NCBI GenBank assembly: GCA_903934795.1
Contig: CAIZPE010000113.1
Coordinates: 1-33,671 of the forward strand
Direction of reading: 5' to 3'
Source of the DNA: an uncultured bacterium
GTDB lineage: Bacteria; Pseudomonadota; Gammaproteobacteria; Burkholderiales; Burkholderiaceae_E
DNA: 33,671 nucleotides
Shown: positions 11,294-21,048 of the stretch, in pieces
Layout: every line of letters begins with the position of its first letter
Numbering within the stretch: position 1 is the first letter of the stretch
The notes under the pieces: model-generated
The model's database searches: none
What the model saw: the letters and a program-made list of their open reading frames with translations, nothing else
Told to the model about the DNA's origin: nothing
Translations under genes and position numbers: made by a program

Positions 11294-13156
11294 ATGGCCC
11301 TGCTCACGGTTCAGGGGGCTGAACTCGCGTTCGGCCACCATGCGCTGCTCGCCGGTGTCGATCTCGCGATCGAGCCCGGCGAGCGCATCGGCCTGATCGG
11401 CCGCAACGGCACCGGCAAGTCCTCGCTGCTCAAGGCCATCGCCGGCGAGCTGAAGCTCGATGCCGGCGAGATCCGCCATGCCGGTGGGGTGCGGGTGGTC
11501 TTCCTGGCGCAGGAGCCGGCCTTCGAGCCCGGCCTGAGCGTGTCGCAGGCGGTGACCCGCGCGCTCGCCAACGATCTCGACGAACACGAGGCCTGGCAGT
11601 GCGCCCACCGGGTGGAGGCTGCGCTGTCACGCTTCAGCCTCGACGGCGATGCCGCGATCGACACCCTCTCCGGCGGCCAGCGCAAGCGGGTGGCGCTGGC
11701 CCAGGCGATGGTGCGCGAGCCCGACCTGCTGCTGCTCGACGAACCGACCAACCACCTCGACATCGCCGCGATCGTCTGGCTCGAGGGCGTGCTGCGCAGC
11801 TTCCGCGGCGCGGTGCTCATGATCACCCACGACCGGCGCTTCCTCGACGCGGTGGTCACGCGCATCATCGAGCTCGATCGCGGCATCCTGCGCAGCTACC
11901 CGGGCGACTTCGCCACCTACCTGCGGCGCAAGGCCGACGAGCTCTCGGCCGAGGCGCTGGAACGGGCGCGCTTCGACAAGCTGCTCTCGCAGGAGGAGGT
12001 CTGGATCCGCAAGGGCGTGGAGGCGCGGCGCACCCGCAACGAAGGCCGGGTGCGCCGCCTGCAGGCCCTGCGGGCGCAGCGCGAGGCCCGTCGCGAGCGC
12101 ATCGGCCGGGCCCGCCTCGCCGTCGACGCCGGCGAGAAGTCCGGCAAGCTGGTGGCCGAGCTGATCGAGGCCACGGTGCGCTTCGACGGCCGGGCCGTGC
12201 TCCACGAGGTGAGCTGCCTGATCCAGCGCGGCGACCGGGTGGGCATCGTCGGCCCCAACGGCGCGGGCAAGACCACGCTGCTGCGTACCCTGCTCGGCCA
12301 GCAGCGCCCCGATGCCGGCCGCGTGCGCCTGGGCACCCAGCTGCAGCTCGCCTACTTCGACCAGCTGCGCGAGCAGCTCGATCCCGAGGCCACGGTGGTC
12401 GACACCATCTCGCCGGGCTCGGAGTGGGTCGAGATCGCCGGCCAGCGGATCCACGCCATGAGCTACCTCGAACGCTTCCTGTTCGAGCCGGCGCGCGCCC
12501 GCTCGCCGGTGCGCACGCTTTCGGGCGGGGAGCGCAACCGCCTGCTGCTCGCCCGCCTGTTCGCCAGGCCGGCCAATCTGCTGGTGCTCGACGAGCCGAC
12601 CAACGACCTCGACATCGACACGCTCGAGCTGCTCGAGGAACTGCTCGACGACTATCCCGGCACCCTGCTGCTGGTCAGCCATGACCGGGCCTTCCTCGAT
12701 GCGGTGGTCACCCAGACCCTGGCCAGCGAAGGCGAGGGTCGCTGGCAGGAGTACGCCGGCGGCTGGAGCGATGTCGAGACGGCCCGGCAGCGGGCGGCAG
12801 CGTCGACGACGGCACCGGCCACCCGGGCAGGCACGGCCGGCGAGGATCGGTCCCGCCCCTTGCCGACACAGGGCATCGGCCCTGCCGAAGCGCCGCCGTC
12901 GGCCCGCCGCGATCCCGCACGCGCCAAGCTCAGCTATCGGGAGCAGCGCGAGCTCGAGGCCCTGCCCGAGCGCATCTCGGCGCTGGAGGCCGAGCAGCAG
13001 CAGCTCGCCGCGCGGCTGGCCGACCCGGCCACCTACCGCGGCGGCGATGGCGAAGCCGCCAGCCTGCGGGCCATGAATGAGCGGGTGACGGCGATCGAGA
13101 CCGAGCTGATGGGCTGCCTGGAGCGCTGGGAGGCGCTGGAGGCCCGACGCGGCTGA
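11294..13156 (+). CDS. uup: ABC-F ATPase Uup
   Basis: This 620-residue cytoplasmic ABC-F protein has two ATPase domains and no membrane segment; the family acts on ribosomes and has been linked to branched DNA intermediates and precise excision of transposons. Domain 1 has Walker A GRNGTGKSS (36-44), LSGGQRKR (125-132) and LLLLDEPTNHLD. The linker (about 210-285) is highly charged. Domain 2 has GPNGAGKTT (320-328), LSGGERNR and VLDEPTNDLD. After a Pro/Ala-rich spacer, residues ~545-615 form the C-terminal coiled coil (LSYREQRELEALPERISALE) that marks Uup rather than EttA or YbiT. It lies 27 bases after argG. A short GC hairpin in the gap has no T run, so read-through is likely. Confidence 0.93.
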   Translation: MALLTVQGAELAFGHHALLAGVDLAIEPGERIGLIGRNGTGKSSLLKAIAGELKLDAGEIRHAGGVRVVFLAQEPAFEPGLSVSQAVTRALANDLDEHEAWQCAHRVEAALSRFSLDGDAAIDTLSGGQRKRVALAQAMVREPDLLLLDEPTNHLDIAAIVWLEGVLRSFRGAVLMITHDRRFLDAVVTRIIELDRGILRSYPGDFATYLRRKADELSAEALERARFDKLLSQEEVWIRKGVEARRTRNEGRVRRLQALRAQREARRERIGRARLAVDAGEKSGKLVAELIEATVRFDGRAVLHEVSCLIQRGDRVGIVGPNGAGKTTLLRTLLGQQRPDAGRVRLGTQLQLAYFDQLREQLDPEATVVDTISPGSEWVEIAGQRIHAMSYLERFLFEPARARSPVRTLSGGERNRLLLARLFARPANLLVLDEPTNDLDIDTLELLEELLDDYPGTLLLVSHDRAFLDAVVTQTLASEGEGRWQEYAGGWSDVETARQRAAASTTAPATRAGTAGEDRSRPLPTQGIGPAEAPPSARRDPARAKLSYREQRELEALPERISALEAEQQQLAARLADPATYRGGDGEAASLRAMNERVTAIETELMGCLERWEALEARRG

Positions 13157-13204
13157 GCCATTCGGCGGCCGGGGCGGTTTGGCCTCGAGCGGCGCAGGGT
13201 TAAG

Positions 13205-13717
13205 ATGGCAGGAATGTCGTCCACCCCCGTCGAACCCGTCACCGTCACCCGAACCCGGCTCGACGCACCGGTGCACCGCGACGCCCTGCTGCACCTGCTC
13301 GACGAATACGCCAGCGGTCCCACCGGGCGAGGCTATCCGCTCGACGATGCGGCCCGCCGGGCGCTGCCCGATGTGCTCGCCGCACGCCCGCACTTCCTGG
13401 GCTGGCTGGCCTTCGTCGGTGCCGAGCCGGCAGGGCTGATCAACTGCTTCGAAGGCGTGTCCACCTTCCGCGCGAGGCCGCTGCTCAACATCCACGACAT
13501 TGCGGTGAGCCCGCGCTTTCAGCGCCGGGGCATCGCCCGCGCGCTGCTGGCGGCGGCGCAGGCCGAGGCCCAGGCCCGTGGCTGCTGCAAGCTCACCCTC
13601 GAGGTCCTGGAAGGCAACACCGGCGCACTGCGCGCCTACGAGCAGGCAGGCTTTCATGCCTACGCGCTCGACCCCGCCCTGGGCCGGGCGGTGTTTCTCG
13701 AGAAACCGCTGGGCTGA
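13205..13717 (+). CDS. GNAT-family N-acetyltransferase
   Basis: This 170-residue acetyl-CoA-dependent acetyltransferase has the GNAT core: the strand [22 protein letters not shown] (about 94-115) contains motif A with the pyrophosphate-binding loop QRRGIA. It is followed by [21 protein letters not shown] (about 130-150), the classical motif B region. The product is slightly longer than a minimal GNAT domain. The acceptor is unknown; small molecules and protein N-termini are both possible. Starts at 13205 (MAG...) and 13214 (MSSTP...) are both plausible; AGGG 5-6 bases before the first favours it. It lies 48 bases after uup and 31 before yajQ, on the same strand. Confidence 0.88.
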   Translation: MAGMSSTPVEPVTVTRTRLDAPVHRDALLHLLDEYASGPTGRGYPLDDAARRALPDVLAARPHFLGWLAFVGAEPAGLINCFEGVSTFRARPLLNIHDIAVSPRFQRRGIARALLAAAQAEAQARGCCKLTLEVLEGNTGALRAYEQAGFHAYALDPALGRAVFLEKPLG

Positions 13718-13737
13718 ACGCCGGCCCGGCCGACCCG

Positions 13738-13743
13738 AAAGGA
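13738..13743 (+). promoter_or_regulatory. Ribosome binding site of yajQ
   Basis: AAAGGA, 5 bases before the ATG at 13749. It decides this start against a longer open frame that overlaps the acetyltransferase gene. Confidence 0.6.
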
Positions 13744-13748
13744 AAACC

Positions 13749-14234
13749 ATGCCCTCTTTCGACATCGTCTCCGAGGCCAGCCTGGTCGAGGTCCGCAACG
13801 CGCTCGACCAGGCCAACAAGGAGATCGCCAACCGCTTCGACTTCAAGGGTTCCGACGCCCGTATCGAGCAGAAGGAACGCGAACTCACCGCGTATGCCGA
13901 CGATGATTTCAAGCTCGGCCAGGTGCGCGATGTGCTGCTGGCCAAGTTCGCCAAACGCGGCGTCGATGTGCGCTTCCTCGAAAACGGCGATCCGCAGAAG
14001 ATCTCGGGCGACAAGCTCAAGCAGCCGATCACCATCCGGCACGGCGTGAGCGGCGATCTCGCCAAGCGGATCGTGCGGCTGGTCAAGGACAGCAAGCTCA
14101 AGGTGCAGGCCAGCATCCAGGGCGACACCGTGCGGGTCACCGGCGCCAAGCGCGACGACCTGCAGGCGGCGATCGCACTGCTGCGCAAGGAGATCACCGA
14201 TGTGCCGCTGGGCTACGAGAACTTCCGTGACTGA
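13749..14234 (+). CDS. yajQ: YajQ family nucleotide-binding protein
   Basis: This 161-residue cytoplasmic protein of the YajQ (UPF0234) family has two ferredoxin-like halves. The N-terminus [20 protein letters not shown], the [13 protein letters not shown] segment and the C-terminus [10 protein letters not shown] are family hallmarks, and the length is standard. YajQ proteins bind nucleotides; in Xanthomonas and Pseudomonas relatives they bind cyclic di-GMP and influence transcription and virulence. That role is known for those homologues, not shown here. It lies 24 bases before the PhnD-like gene, so it may be read with the signalling cassette that follows. The degenerate EAL protein at 21049-22893 makes a c-di-GMP link worth considering. 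Confidence 0.96.
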   Translation: MPSFDIVSEASLVEVRNALDQANKEIANRFDFKGSDARIEQKERELTAYADDDFKLGQVRDVLLAKFAKRGVDVRFLENGDPQKISGDKLKQPITIRHGVSGDLAKRIVRLVKDSKLKVQASIQGDTVRVTGAKRDDLQAAIALLRKEITDVPLGYENFRD

Positions 14235-14244
14235 GCCGATCACC

Positions 14245-14250
14245 TGGAGG
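14245..14250 (+). promoter_or_regulatory. Ribosome binding site of the PhnD-like gene
   Basis: TGGAGG, 8 bases before the ATG at 14259. It supports MSLPMNHRR as the start, ahead of the twin-arginine signal. Confidence 0.55.
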
Positions 14251-14258
14251 CAACCCGC

Positions 14259-15128
14259 ATGAGCCTGCCGATGAATCATCGCCGCCCGCTGCTGCTGGCC
14301 GGCCTGGGCATGGTCGGGGCTGCGGCCCTGCCGCGCCGCAGCGCTGCCCAGGAGTCGACCCCGTACCGCTTCTCACCGGTCAACCAGTACGGCATCGAGC
14401 TCACCGCGAAGTACTGGAATCCGATCATCGAGCATGTGTCGGCGCGCAGCGGCGTGCGCCTGCAGCTCAAGATCGGGCGCACGTCGGCCGACACCACCGC
14501 CTATGTGCTCGCCAACGAAGTGGAGTTCCTGTTCTCCAACCACATGTTCAGCCCGGAGCGCGAGCAGATGGGCTGGCGGGTGTTCGGCCGTCGGCAGACG
14601 CCGCCGATCCACAGCCAGATCGTGGTGCTGGCCTCCTCGCCGATCCAGCGCCTCGAGGAGCTGGAAGGCCAGCAGGTGGCCTTCCCCGGCCCCGAGGCCA
14701 CGGTGGCCTACAAGTTCTCCTATGCCCAGCTGCTCAAGCGCAACATCAATGTGCAGGTGGTCTTTGGCGGCAACATGGATGGCGCCTTCGCCCAGCTGCT
14801 GAGCGGCAAGGTCAAGGCCGCCGGCACCCATACCCAGCTTGCGGAAGGCTGGTCGCGGCGCGAGAACCAGGCCCTGCGCGCACTCTGGCAGTCGGAGCCG
14901 CTGCACGATCTGGCGCTCATGGCCTCGCGCAAGGTGCCGGACAAGGACCTTCAGTCAGTGGCCAGGGCTTTCCTCGACATGAAGACCGACCCGGCCGGAC
15001 AGCGGGTGCTGGCGCAAAGCTCCGAGCTCGTGAAACTGCCGACGACCACCCATTTCGTGGCCTCCAATGGCTCGGAATACGGCGCCTACCGCGCCTTCTA
15101 CCAGTCGGCGCCGCCCAGCCTGCGCTGA
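14259..15128 (+). CDS. PhnD-like periplasmic substrate-binding protein, likely sensor component
   Basis: This 289-residue exported protein is related to phosphate/phosphite/phosphonate ABC-transporter binding proteins (PhnD family). The signal peptide has HRRPLLLAG followed by a hydrophobic stretch and a likely cut after SAAQ (about residue 31); the paired Arg suggests possible Tat export. The mature part begins YRFSPVNQYGIEL and has the PhnD-type segments ELEGQQVAFPGPEA and VFGGNMDGAFAQLLSGKVKAAG. No permease or ATPase gene is beside it. Instead, 24 bases downstream, a membrane hybrid kinase begins. This context suggests that it delivers a small ligand signal to the kinase, as TorT does for TorS (analogy and inference). 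Ligand unknown. Confidence 0.88.
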   Translation: MSLPMNHRRPLLLAGLGMVGAAALPRRSAAQESTPYRFSPVNQYGIELTAKYWNPIIEHVSARSGVRLQLKIGRTSADTTAYVLANEVEFLFSNHMFSPEREQMGWRVFGRRQTPPIHSQIVVLASSPIQRLEELEGQQVAFPGPEATVAYKFSYAQLLKRNINVQVVFGGNMDGAFAQLLSGKVKAAGTHTQLAEGWSRRENQALRALWQSEPLHDLALMASRKVPDKDLQSVARAFLDMKTDPAGQRVLAQSSELVKLPTTTHFVASNGSEYGAYRAFYQSAPPSLR

Positions 15129-15152
15129 AGCACCGAGCCGATCCGTCCTGCG

Positions 15153-18100
15153 ATGCCGCCCCTGCTCGGTCAACTGGAACGGCTGCTGCCCCGCTCGCTG
15201 GTCAACCGGGTGTTCGCGCTCTACGGCGCCAGCCTGCTGATCCTGCTCGGTGGCGGTCTGGCGCTTTTCATGCGACACCAGTTCACCCACCAGGTGGAGA
15301 ACACCCAGCAGGCCTCGGTGATGCTGGTGGAAGTGGTGGCGCAGGCGGTGCAGGACAGCGTGGTCATCGGCGACTACGACACGGTGCGCAAGATCCTCGA
15401 CAAGGCGGTTCAGGACTCCGTGTTCGACTCGGCCTCCTTCATCGAACGCGGTGGCGGGCGCATCCAGGCCACCAGCCGCGCGCCCACCCGCGGCCAGCCG
15501 CCCCAGCCACTGACCGACTGGGTGGAGCGCCAGCTCTACGATGTAAACCGGGCGGTCTCGGTGGGCGGCAAGGACTACGGCGTGCTGAGGCTGCACTTCG
15601 ATGCGCGCAGCGTCGCCGGTGATCTCTGGGACCTGTCGGTGCTGGCGCTCGCCATGGGGCTGGCCGCGCTTGCGGCGGGCCTTACGCTGGTGCGCATCCT
15701 GGTGAGCCGCTGGCTGGGCGGGCTGGGGCGGCTGCGCGAGTTCGAGCTCGCGCTCGCCTCGGGCAGCGCGCAGACCAGCGCGCCGATGGAGGTGGGCGCG
15801 CCAGTGGAGATCCGCCAGGTGGTGGAGCTATTCAACCGCACGGCGAGCCTGATGCGCGAGCGCGAAGCCAGCCGGCGGGCGCTCGACAACCAGAAGTTCG
15901 CGCTCGACCAGCATGCCATCGTCAGCATCACCGACCCCGATGGCGCGATCACCTACGCCAATGACCGCTTCTGTCAGATCAGCGGATACACGCGCGAGGA
16001 GCTGATCGGCAACAACCACCGCATCATCGGCTCGCGCGAGCACCCGCCGGCCTTCTTCGAGAACCTCTGGGCCACCATCGCGCAGGGTCGGGTGTGGCGC
16101 GGCGAGATCTGCAACCGCGCGCGCGACGGCAGGGTCTACTGGGTGGATGCCACCATCGTGCCGCTGCTCGGCGAAGACGGCCGGCCCGAGCAGTACATCG
16201 CCATCCGCACCGACATCTCCGACCGCAAGGCGATCGAGGCCTCGCTGCGGGCGGCCAAGGAGGTGGCCGAGCGCAGCGACCAGGCCAAGAGCGAGTTCGT
16301 GGCCAACATGAGCCATGAGATCCGCACCCCGCTGAACGCGGTGCTGGGCATGCTGACCCTTCTGCGCAACACGCCGCTCAGCCAGCGCCAGCTTGACTAC
16401 GCCAGCAAGGCCGACAGCTCGGCCCGGTCGCTGCTCGGCCTGCTCAACGACATCCTCGACTTCTCCAAGGCCGAGGCGGGCATGATGCGCCTCGACCCCA
16501 AGCCCTTCCGGCTCGATTGGCTGCTGCGCGACCTCTCGGTGATCCTGTCGGCGAGCATCGGCGACAGGGATGTGGAAGTGCTCTTCGATGTCGATCCGGC
16601 GCTGCCGCGGGGCCTGCTCGGCGACGACATGCGCCTGCAGCAGGTGCTGATCAATCTCGGCGGCAATGCCGTGAAGTTCACCGAGCACGGCGAGGTCCGG
16701 CTGTCGGTCAAGGTGCTCGAGAACAACGGGCAGGATGCGCTGATCGAGTTCGCGATGAGCGACACCGGCATCGGCATCGCGCCCGAGCACCAGGCGCAGA
16801 TCTTCCGCGGCTTCTCGCAGGCCGAGGCCTCCACCACCCGGCGCTACGGCGGCACCGGCCTGGGTCTGGCCATCTCGCAGCGGCTGCTCTCGCTGATGGG
16901 CAGCGGCATCGCACTCGAGAGCACGCTCGGCGAAGGCAGCACCTTCCGCTTCCGACTGCGCCTGCCGGTGGTCGACTGCCCGGCGCCCGATCCTCGCGCG
17001 CTGCTCGACCCCGCGCTGACACGGCTGCGCGTGCTGGTGGTCGACGACAACGCGGCCGCGCGCGAGGTGCTGGCCACCATGATCGGCACGCTCGGCTGGC
17101 AGGTCGATCTCGCCGAGAGCGGTGAGCAGGCCATCGAGCTCGCCGAGGCCTCGTCGGCCGAGGGCCGGCCTTACGACGCGATCTTCGTCGACTGGATGAT
17201 GCCCGGCATGGATGGCTGGGAAACCAGCCAGCGGCTGCGTCGCTCCACGACCCTGCCCGAGGCCTGTCTGGTGATGATGGTCACCGCCCACGCCCGCGAA
17301 CTGCTCGCCGGGCGCGACCCGGCCCAGCAGGCCCTGATCGGTGGCTTCCTGGTCAAGCCGGTGACCGCCTCGATGCTCTTCGACGCGGTGGCCGACGCCC
17401 GCGGCCGACAGCTCGTGGGCGAGCAGCCCGCCGACGCCGGCGGACGGCGAGGCCGTGTGCAGCGCCTGGCCGGCCTGCGGGTGCTGCTGGTCGAGGACAA
17501 TCCGAACAACCAGCAGGTGGCCCGCGAACTGCTGCGCCTGGAGGGTGCGCTGGTCGAGGTGGCCGGCAACGGCCGGCTGGGCGTGGCCGCGGTGGCCGAG
17601 GCCGATCCGCCCTTCGATGCGGTGCTGATGGACCTGCAGATGCCCGAGATGGACGGCCTGAGCGCCACTGCCGAGATCCGCGGGCGGCTGGGGCTGCGTG
17701 ACCTGCCGATCATCGCCATGACCGCCAATGCCTCCGACAGCGATCGCCAGGCCTGCCTCGCGGCCGGGATGGTCGACCATGTCGGCAAGCCCTTCGAGCT
17801 GGCGGCGCTGGTCGGCGCGCTGCTGCGCCATGCCCGGCCTGGCGCGGTGGCGCCGGCGACCCAGGGCGGCATGCCGGCAGCCCTGAACCTGTCGAGCCCG
17901 ATGGACCTGCCGGCCGCCCTGGTGGCCGACGCCGCCCGGCACGGCATCGACCTGCCGGCCGCCCTGGCGCGGATCGAGGGCGAGACCGCCATCTACCTGC
18001 GCATGCTGCACGGTTTCGCCGCCGACCTGCCGGACATGACCCGCCGGCTGCAGTCGGTCGGCGCAACCGCGGACCCGACGGTCACGGTGCGCGAGATGCA

Positions 18101-18521
18101 CACCCTGCGCGGCCTCGCCGCCATGCTCGGGGCCTCGCGCCTGGCCGAGATGGCCGGGCGCATCGAAGCCGCGGTCAAGACCGGCACCACCGTCCCGGAA
18201 CCGGATGCGATCGCCGAACTGGTGAGCGCCGCCGAACAGGCCCGCGCCGGACTCGCATTGATCGAGTCCTCGCTGGGTGAACCCATGCCCCTGGTCAGCT
18301 CGCGCGACACCAGCGGCATCCGCCAGGCCCTCACCGAGCTGATCGAACTGCTCGGGCATGCCGACATGCGGGCGATGGATGTGTTCGAATCCTTGCGTCC
18401 GGCGCTCGGCACGAGGGTGCAGACCGGCCCGCTCAAGACGCTGGACGAGGCCATGGCCGTCCTGGATTTCGACCTCGCGCTCACCGCCTGCCGCAGTCTG
18501 CTCGGCTCGCTTGCCTCATGA
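15153..18521 (+). CDS. Membrane hybrid sensor histidine kinase (PAS-HisKA-HATPase-REC-REC-HPt)
   Basis: This 1122-residue inner-membrane phosphorelay kinase has TM1 (about residues 20-40), a ~120-residue periplasmic region, and TM2 (about 160-184). A HAMP-like linker leads to a PAS domain (about 245-360: [19 protein letters not shown]). The kinase core has His388 (NMSHEIRTP), an N-box near 501-506, DTGIG (537-541) and GGTGLGLAI (566-574). Receiver 1 has Asp680 ([12 protein letters not shown]) and Lys735; receiver 2 has Asp827 ([11 protein letters not shown]) and Lys879. The C-terminal HPt domain has His983 ([12 protein letters not shown]). All phospho-sites look intact. Its TGA overlaps the ATG of the next kinase. 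No Shine-Dalgarno is obvious at the chosen ATG, but TM1 begins soon after. The likely input is the PhnD-like protein encoded upstream. Confidence 0.95.
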   Translation: MPPLLGQLERLLPRSLVNRVFALYGASLLILLGGGLALFMRHQFTHQVENTQQASVMLVEVVAQAVQDSVVIGDYDTVRKILDKAVQDSVFDSASFIERGGGRIQATSRAPTRGQPPQPLTDWVERQLYDVNRAVSVGGKDYGVLRLHFDARSVAGDLWDLSVLALAMGLAALAAGLTLVRILVSRWLGGLGRLREFELALASGSAQTSAPMEVGAPVEIRQVVELFNRTASLMREREASRRALDNQKFALDQHAIVSITDPDGAITYANDRFCQISGYTREELIGNNHRIIGSREHPPAFFENLWATIAQGRVWRGEICNRARDGRVYWVDATIVPLLGEDGRPEQYIAIRTDISDRKAIEASLRAAKEVAERSDQAKSEFVANMSHEIRTPLNAVLGMLTLLRNTPLSQRQLDYASKADSSARSLLGLLNDILDFSKAEAGMMRLDPKPFRLDWLLRDLSVILSASIGDRDVEVLFDVDPALPRGLLGDDMRLQQVLINLGGNAVKFTEHGEVRLSVKVLENNGQDALIEFAMSDTGIGIAPEHQAQIFRGFSQAEASTTRRYGGTGLGLAISQRLLSLMGSGIALESTLGEGSTFRFRLRLPVVDCPAPDPRALLDPALTRLRVLVVDDNAAAREVLATMIGTLGWQVDLAESGEQAIELAEASSAEGRPYDAIFVDWMMPGMDGWETSQRLRRSTTLPEACLVMMVTAHARELLAGRDPAQQALIGGFLVKPVTASMLFDAVADARGRQLVGEQPADAGGRRGRVQRLAGLRVLLVEDNPNNQQVARELLRLEGALVEVAGNGRLGVAAVAEADPPFDAVLMDLQMPEMDGLSATAEIRGRLGLRDLPIIAMTANASDSDRQACLAAGMVDHVGKPFELAALVGALLRHARPGAVAPATQGGMPAALNLSSPMDLPAALVADAARHGIDLPAALARIEGETAIYLRMLHGFAADLPDMTRRLQSVGATADPTVTVREMHTLRGLAAMLGASRLAEMAGRIEAAVKTGTTVPEPDAIAELVSAAEQARAGLALIESSLGEPMPLVSSRDTSGIRQALTELIELLGHADMRAMDVFESLRPALGTRVQTGPLKTLDEAMAVLDFDLALTACRSLLGSLAS

Positions 18522-21028
18522 CCGATACGGCCCCACCGCCCTCGCCAGGCCACGGCAGCGCCGCCGACGCGCAGCGCAGCCTGCGGCGCAGCTGCGTGCT
18601 GGTGGTCGACGACCAGCCGATCAACATCCGCATGCTCTACCAGGCGCTCTCCGACGAGCACCGGGTGCTGCAGGCCACCAGCGGCGAGCGGGCCCTGCAC
18701 ATCTGCCGGGAGGAGAACCCCGACCTGGTGCTGCTCGATGTGGTCATGCCCGGCATCGACGGGCTCGAAGTCTGCCGCCGCCTCAAGGCCGATCCGCAGA
18801 CCCGGGCCATCCCGGTGATCTTCGTGACCGCGCACCATGATCCGGCCGACGAAACCCGCGGCCTGGATGCCGGAGCGGTCGACTTCATCGCCAAGCCGAT
18901 CAGCCCGGCCGTGGTGCGCAGCCGGGTGCGCACCCACCTGGCGCTCGCCCGTTCCAACGCGGTGCTGGCCGCCACGCTCGAGGCCACCGCCGACGGCATC
19001 CTGGTCACCGACACCGACGGCCGGGTGCTTGCGGCCAATCACCTGCTCTCGCGGATGTGGGCGCTGCCGGCCCCTGCCGAAGGCGATGACGCGGCGCCGA
19101 TCATCGAGAGCATGAACAGCCGGCTGCGCGATGCACGGCTGTCCACCGACGAGCCTCCGCCCGCGGATGGCCAGCCCACCACCTCGCTCGAGCTGAACGA
19201 TGGCCGCATCTTCGAGTGCCACCGCTCGGTGCTCGAGGCCGGTGGGCGGGGCAGCGGTCAGGTGTTCAGCTTCCGCGATGTCACCGCGCGCCGGCGCGCC
19301 GAACGCAGCCTGGCCGAGCTCAACGCCAGCCTGGAATCACGCATCCTCGAGCGCACCCGCGAGCTCGAACTCGCCCGGCGCCAGGCCGACGCGGCCAACC
19401 TCGCCAAGAGCGAGTTCCTGTCCAACATGAGCCACGAGATCCGCACGCCGATGAACAGCATCATCGGCCTGACCTATCTGGCCCAGCGCGCCGATCCCAA
19501 CCCCCGCCTGCGCGACTACCTCGAGAAGATCGGCCAGTCAGGCCAGCACCTGCTGGGCATCATCAGCGACATCCTCGACTTCTCCAAGCTGGAGGCCGGC
19601 AAGCTCGAGATCGACATCACCGACTTCACCATCGGCTCGCTGCTGGCCTCGGTGGCCAGCCAGCTCGGCGACAGCGCCGACCGCAAGGGCCTGCTGCTGG
19701 TCTTCGAGACCGATCCTGAACTCGCGCGCCCGCTGCGCGGCGATCCGCTGCGCCTGGGACAGGTGCTGCTCAACTTCGCGGGTAATGCGATCAAGTTCTC
19801 CGACCGCGGGCGGGTGGTGGTGCGCGCGCGGTGCCTGCGGCGCGATGATCATGGCGCCCGGGTCCGCTTCGAGGTGAGCGACAACGGCATCGGCATGAGC
19901 GAGGCGCAGGTGGCCACGCTGTTCCAGCCCTTCCATCAGGTCGATGCCTCGACCACTCGGCGCTACGGCGGCACCGGCCTGGGCCTGGCGATCTGCCGTC
20001 AGCTGGCCGATCTGATGGGCGGCGAGGTCGGTGTGGAAAGCCAGATCGGCGAGGGCAGCAGCTTCTGGCTGACCCTCAGGATGGACTGGGGCGGCCAGCT
20101 CGCCGAGGGCAGCTCCGAGGAAACCGACGCCGAAGCTGCCGCCCGCTCCTGGTCCGCCGAGCCCAGCGCCGAGCAGCGGGCGCGCATCCGCGGCCGGCGC
20201 CTGCTGGTGGTCGATGACAACCAGTTCAACCAGCAGGTGGCCACCGAGCTGCTCCAGCAGATCGGGGCGCGGGTGGCCGTGGCCGCCGACGGCGAGGAGG
20301 CGGTCGCCAGGGTGCGGGACGAGGCCTTCGACTGCGTGCTCATGGACATGCAGATGCCGGTGATGGACGGACTGGAAGCCACCCGGGCGATCCGGCACCT
20401 GCCGGCGGTGTCAGGCGTGCCGATCATCGCCATGACGGCCAATGCCCGTCAGGAGGATCGCCAGCGTTGCCTGGATGCCGGGATGAACGACTTCCTCACC
20501 AAGCCGGTGCTGGCCCAGCGCCTGTACGCGATGGTTTCCAAGTGGCTGCCGGAAGCACCGACGGCGCCCGGGGCCGATGAGGAGGCCGCCGACGGCGCAG
20601 CGGGCGGCAGCGAGGCTGCCGCTGCGGCTGATGCCGAGCCCCGCGACTCGACCGCCCCCGGGCACCCGGCACCCGGCGACCCGACCGGCGATCCCGAGGT
20701 GATCGATCTGACCGTGCTCGCTGCCACCCTGGGCGGGCGCATGGAGGTGGTCAGGCGGGCGGCCACGATGTTCACCGACTCCATGCACAAGACCCTGACC
20801 GAGCTCGACGAGGCCATGGCCCGCCAGGACCTTGCTGCCATCGGCGCGCTGGGCCACCGCACCAAGTCGGCCGCCGCGGCGGTGGGCGCGATGGGCCTGG
20901 CTCGCCTGTGCCGCTCGCTGGAGCAGTTCCGTCATGGTGGCGAAGCGGCCGAAGCGGCCGCCCTCATCGCGCAGGTCCGCGAACTGCAGGCGCGCATCGA
21001 CCAGCGGATCGCGCGCTTCCTGGGCTGA
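18518..21028 (+). CDS. Soluble hybrid histidine kinase (REC-PAS-HisKA-HATPase-REC-HPt)
   Basis: This 836-residue cytoplasmic protein has no membrane helix. The N-terminal receiver has Asp74 ([12 protein letters not shown]) and Lys126. A PAS-like domain (about 148-255) and a coiled coil (about 258-295) lead to HisKA with His306 (NMSHEIRTP). The ATPase domain has DNGIG (455-459) and GGTGLGLAI (484-492). Receiver 2 has Asp610 ([12 protein letters not shown]) and Lys662. A ~60-residue Ala/Gly/Pro/Asp linker precedes the HPt domain with His780 ([12 protein letters not shown]). The ATGA overlap with the previous gene implies coupled synthesis. I infer that the upstream kinase phosphorylates its N-terminal receiver, making a two-kinase relay. 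There is no output domain in either protein. Confidence 0.95.
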   Translation: MTDTAPPPSPGHGSAADAQRSLRRSCVLVVDDQPINIRMLYQALSDEHRVLQATSGERALHICREENPDLVLLDVVMPGIDGLEVCRRLKADPQTRAIPVIFVTAHHDPADETRGLDAGAVDFIAKPISPAVVRSRVRTHLALARSNAVLAATLEATADGILVTDTDGRVLAANHLLSRMWALPAPAEGDDAAPIIESMNSRLRDARLSTDEPPPADGQPTTSLELNDGRIFECHRSVLEAGGRGSGQVFSFRDVTARRRAERSLAELNASLESRILERTRELELARRQADAANLAKSEFLSNMSHEIRTPMNSIIGLTYLAQRADPNPRLRDYLEKIGQSGQHLLGIISDILDFSKLEAGKLEIDITDFTIGSLLASVASQLGDSADRKGLLLVFETDPELARPLRGDPLRLGQVLLNFAGNAIKFSDRGRVVVRARCLRRDDHGARVRFEVSDNGIGMSEAQVATLFQPFHQVDASTTRRYGGTGLGLAICRQLADLMGGEVGVESQIGEGSSFWLTLRMDWGGQLAEGSSEETDAEAAARSWSAEPSAEQRARIRGRRLLVVDDNQFNQQVATELLQQIGARVAVAADGEEAVARVRDEAFDCVLMDMQMPVMDGLEATRAIRHLPAVSGVPIIAMTANARQEDRQRCLDAGMNDFLTKPVLAQRLYAMVSKWLPEAPTAPGADEEAADGAAGGSEAAAAADAEPRDSTAPGHPAPGDPTGDPEVIDLTVLAATLGGRMEVVRRAATMFTDSMHKTLTELDEAMARQDLAAIGALGHRTKSAAAAVGAMGLARLCRSLEQFRHGGEAAEAAALIAQVRELQARIDQRIARFLG

Positions 21029-21048
21029 GGCAGCGCGGGCGCGACGCC

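Noticed and set aside
11627-14197. 856-codon open frame on the minus strand opposite uup, the acetyltransferase and yajQ
   Set aside because: It spans three real genes of the other strand and has no domain of its own.
15828-18359. 843-codon open frame on the minus strand opposite the membrane hybrid kinase
   Set aside because: GC-driven shadow; the plus strand has intact kinase, receiver and HPt motifs.
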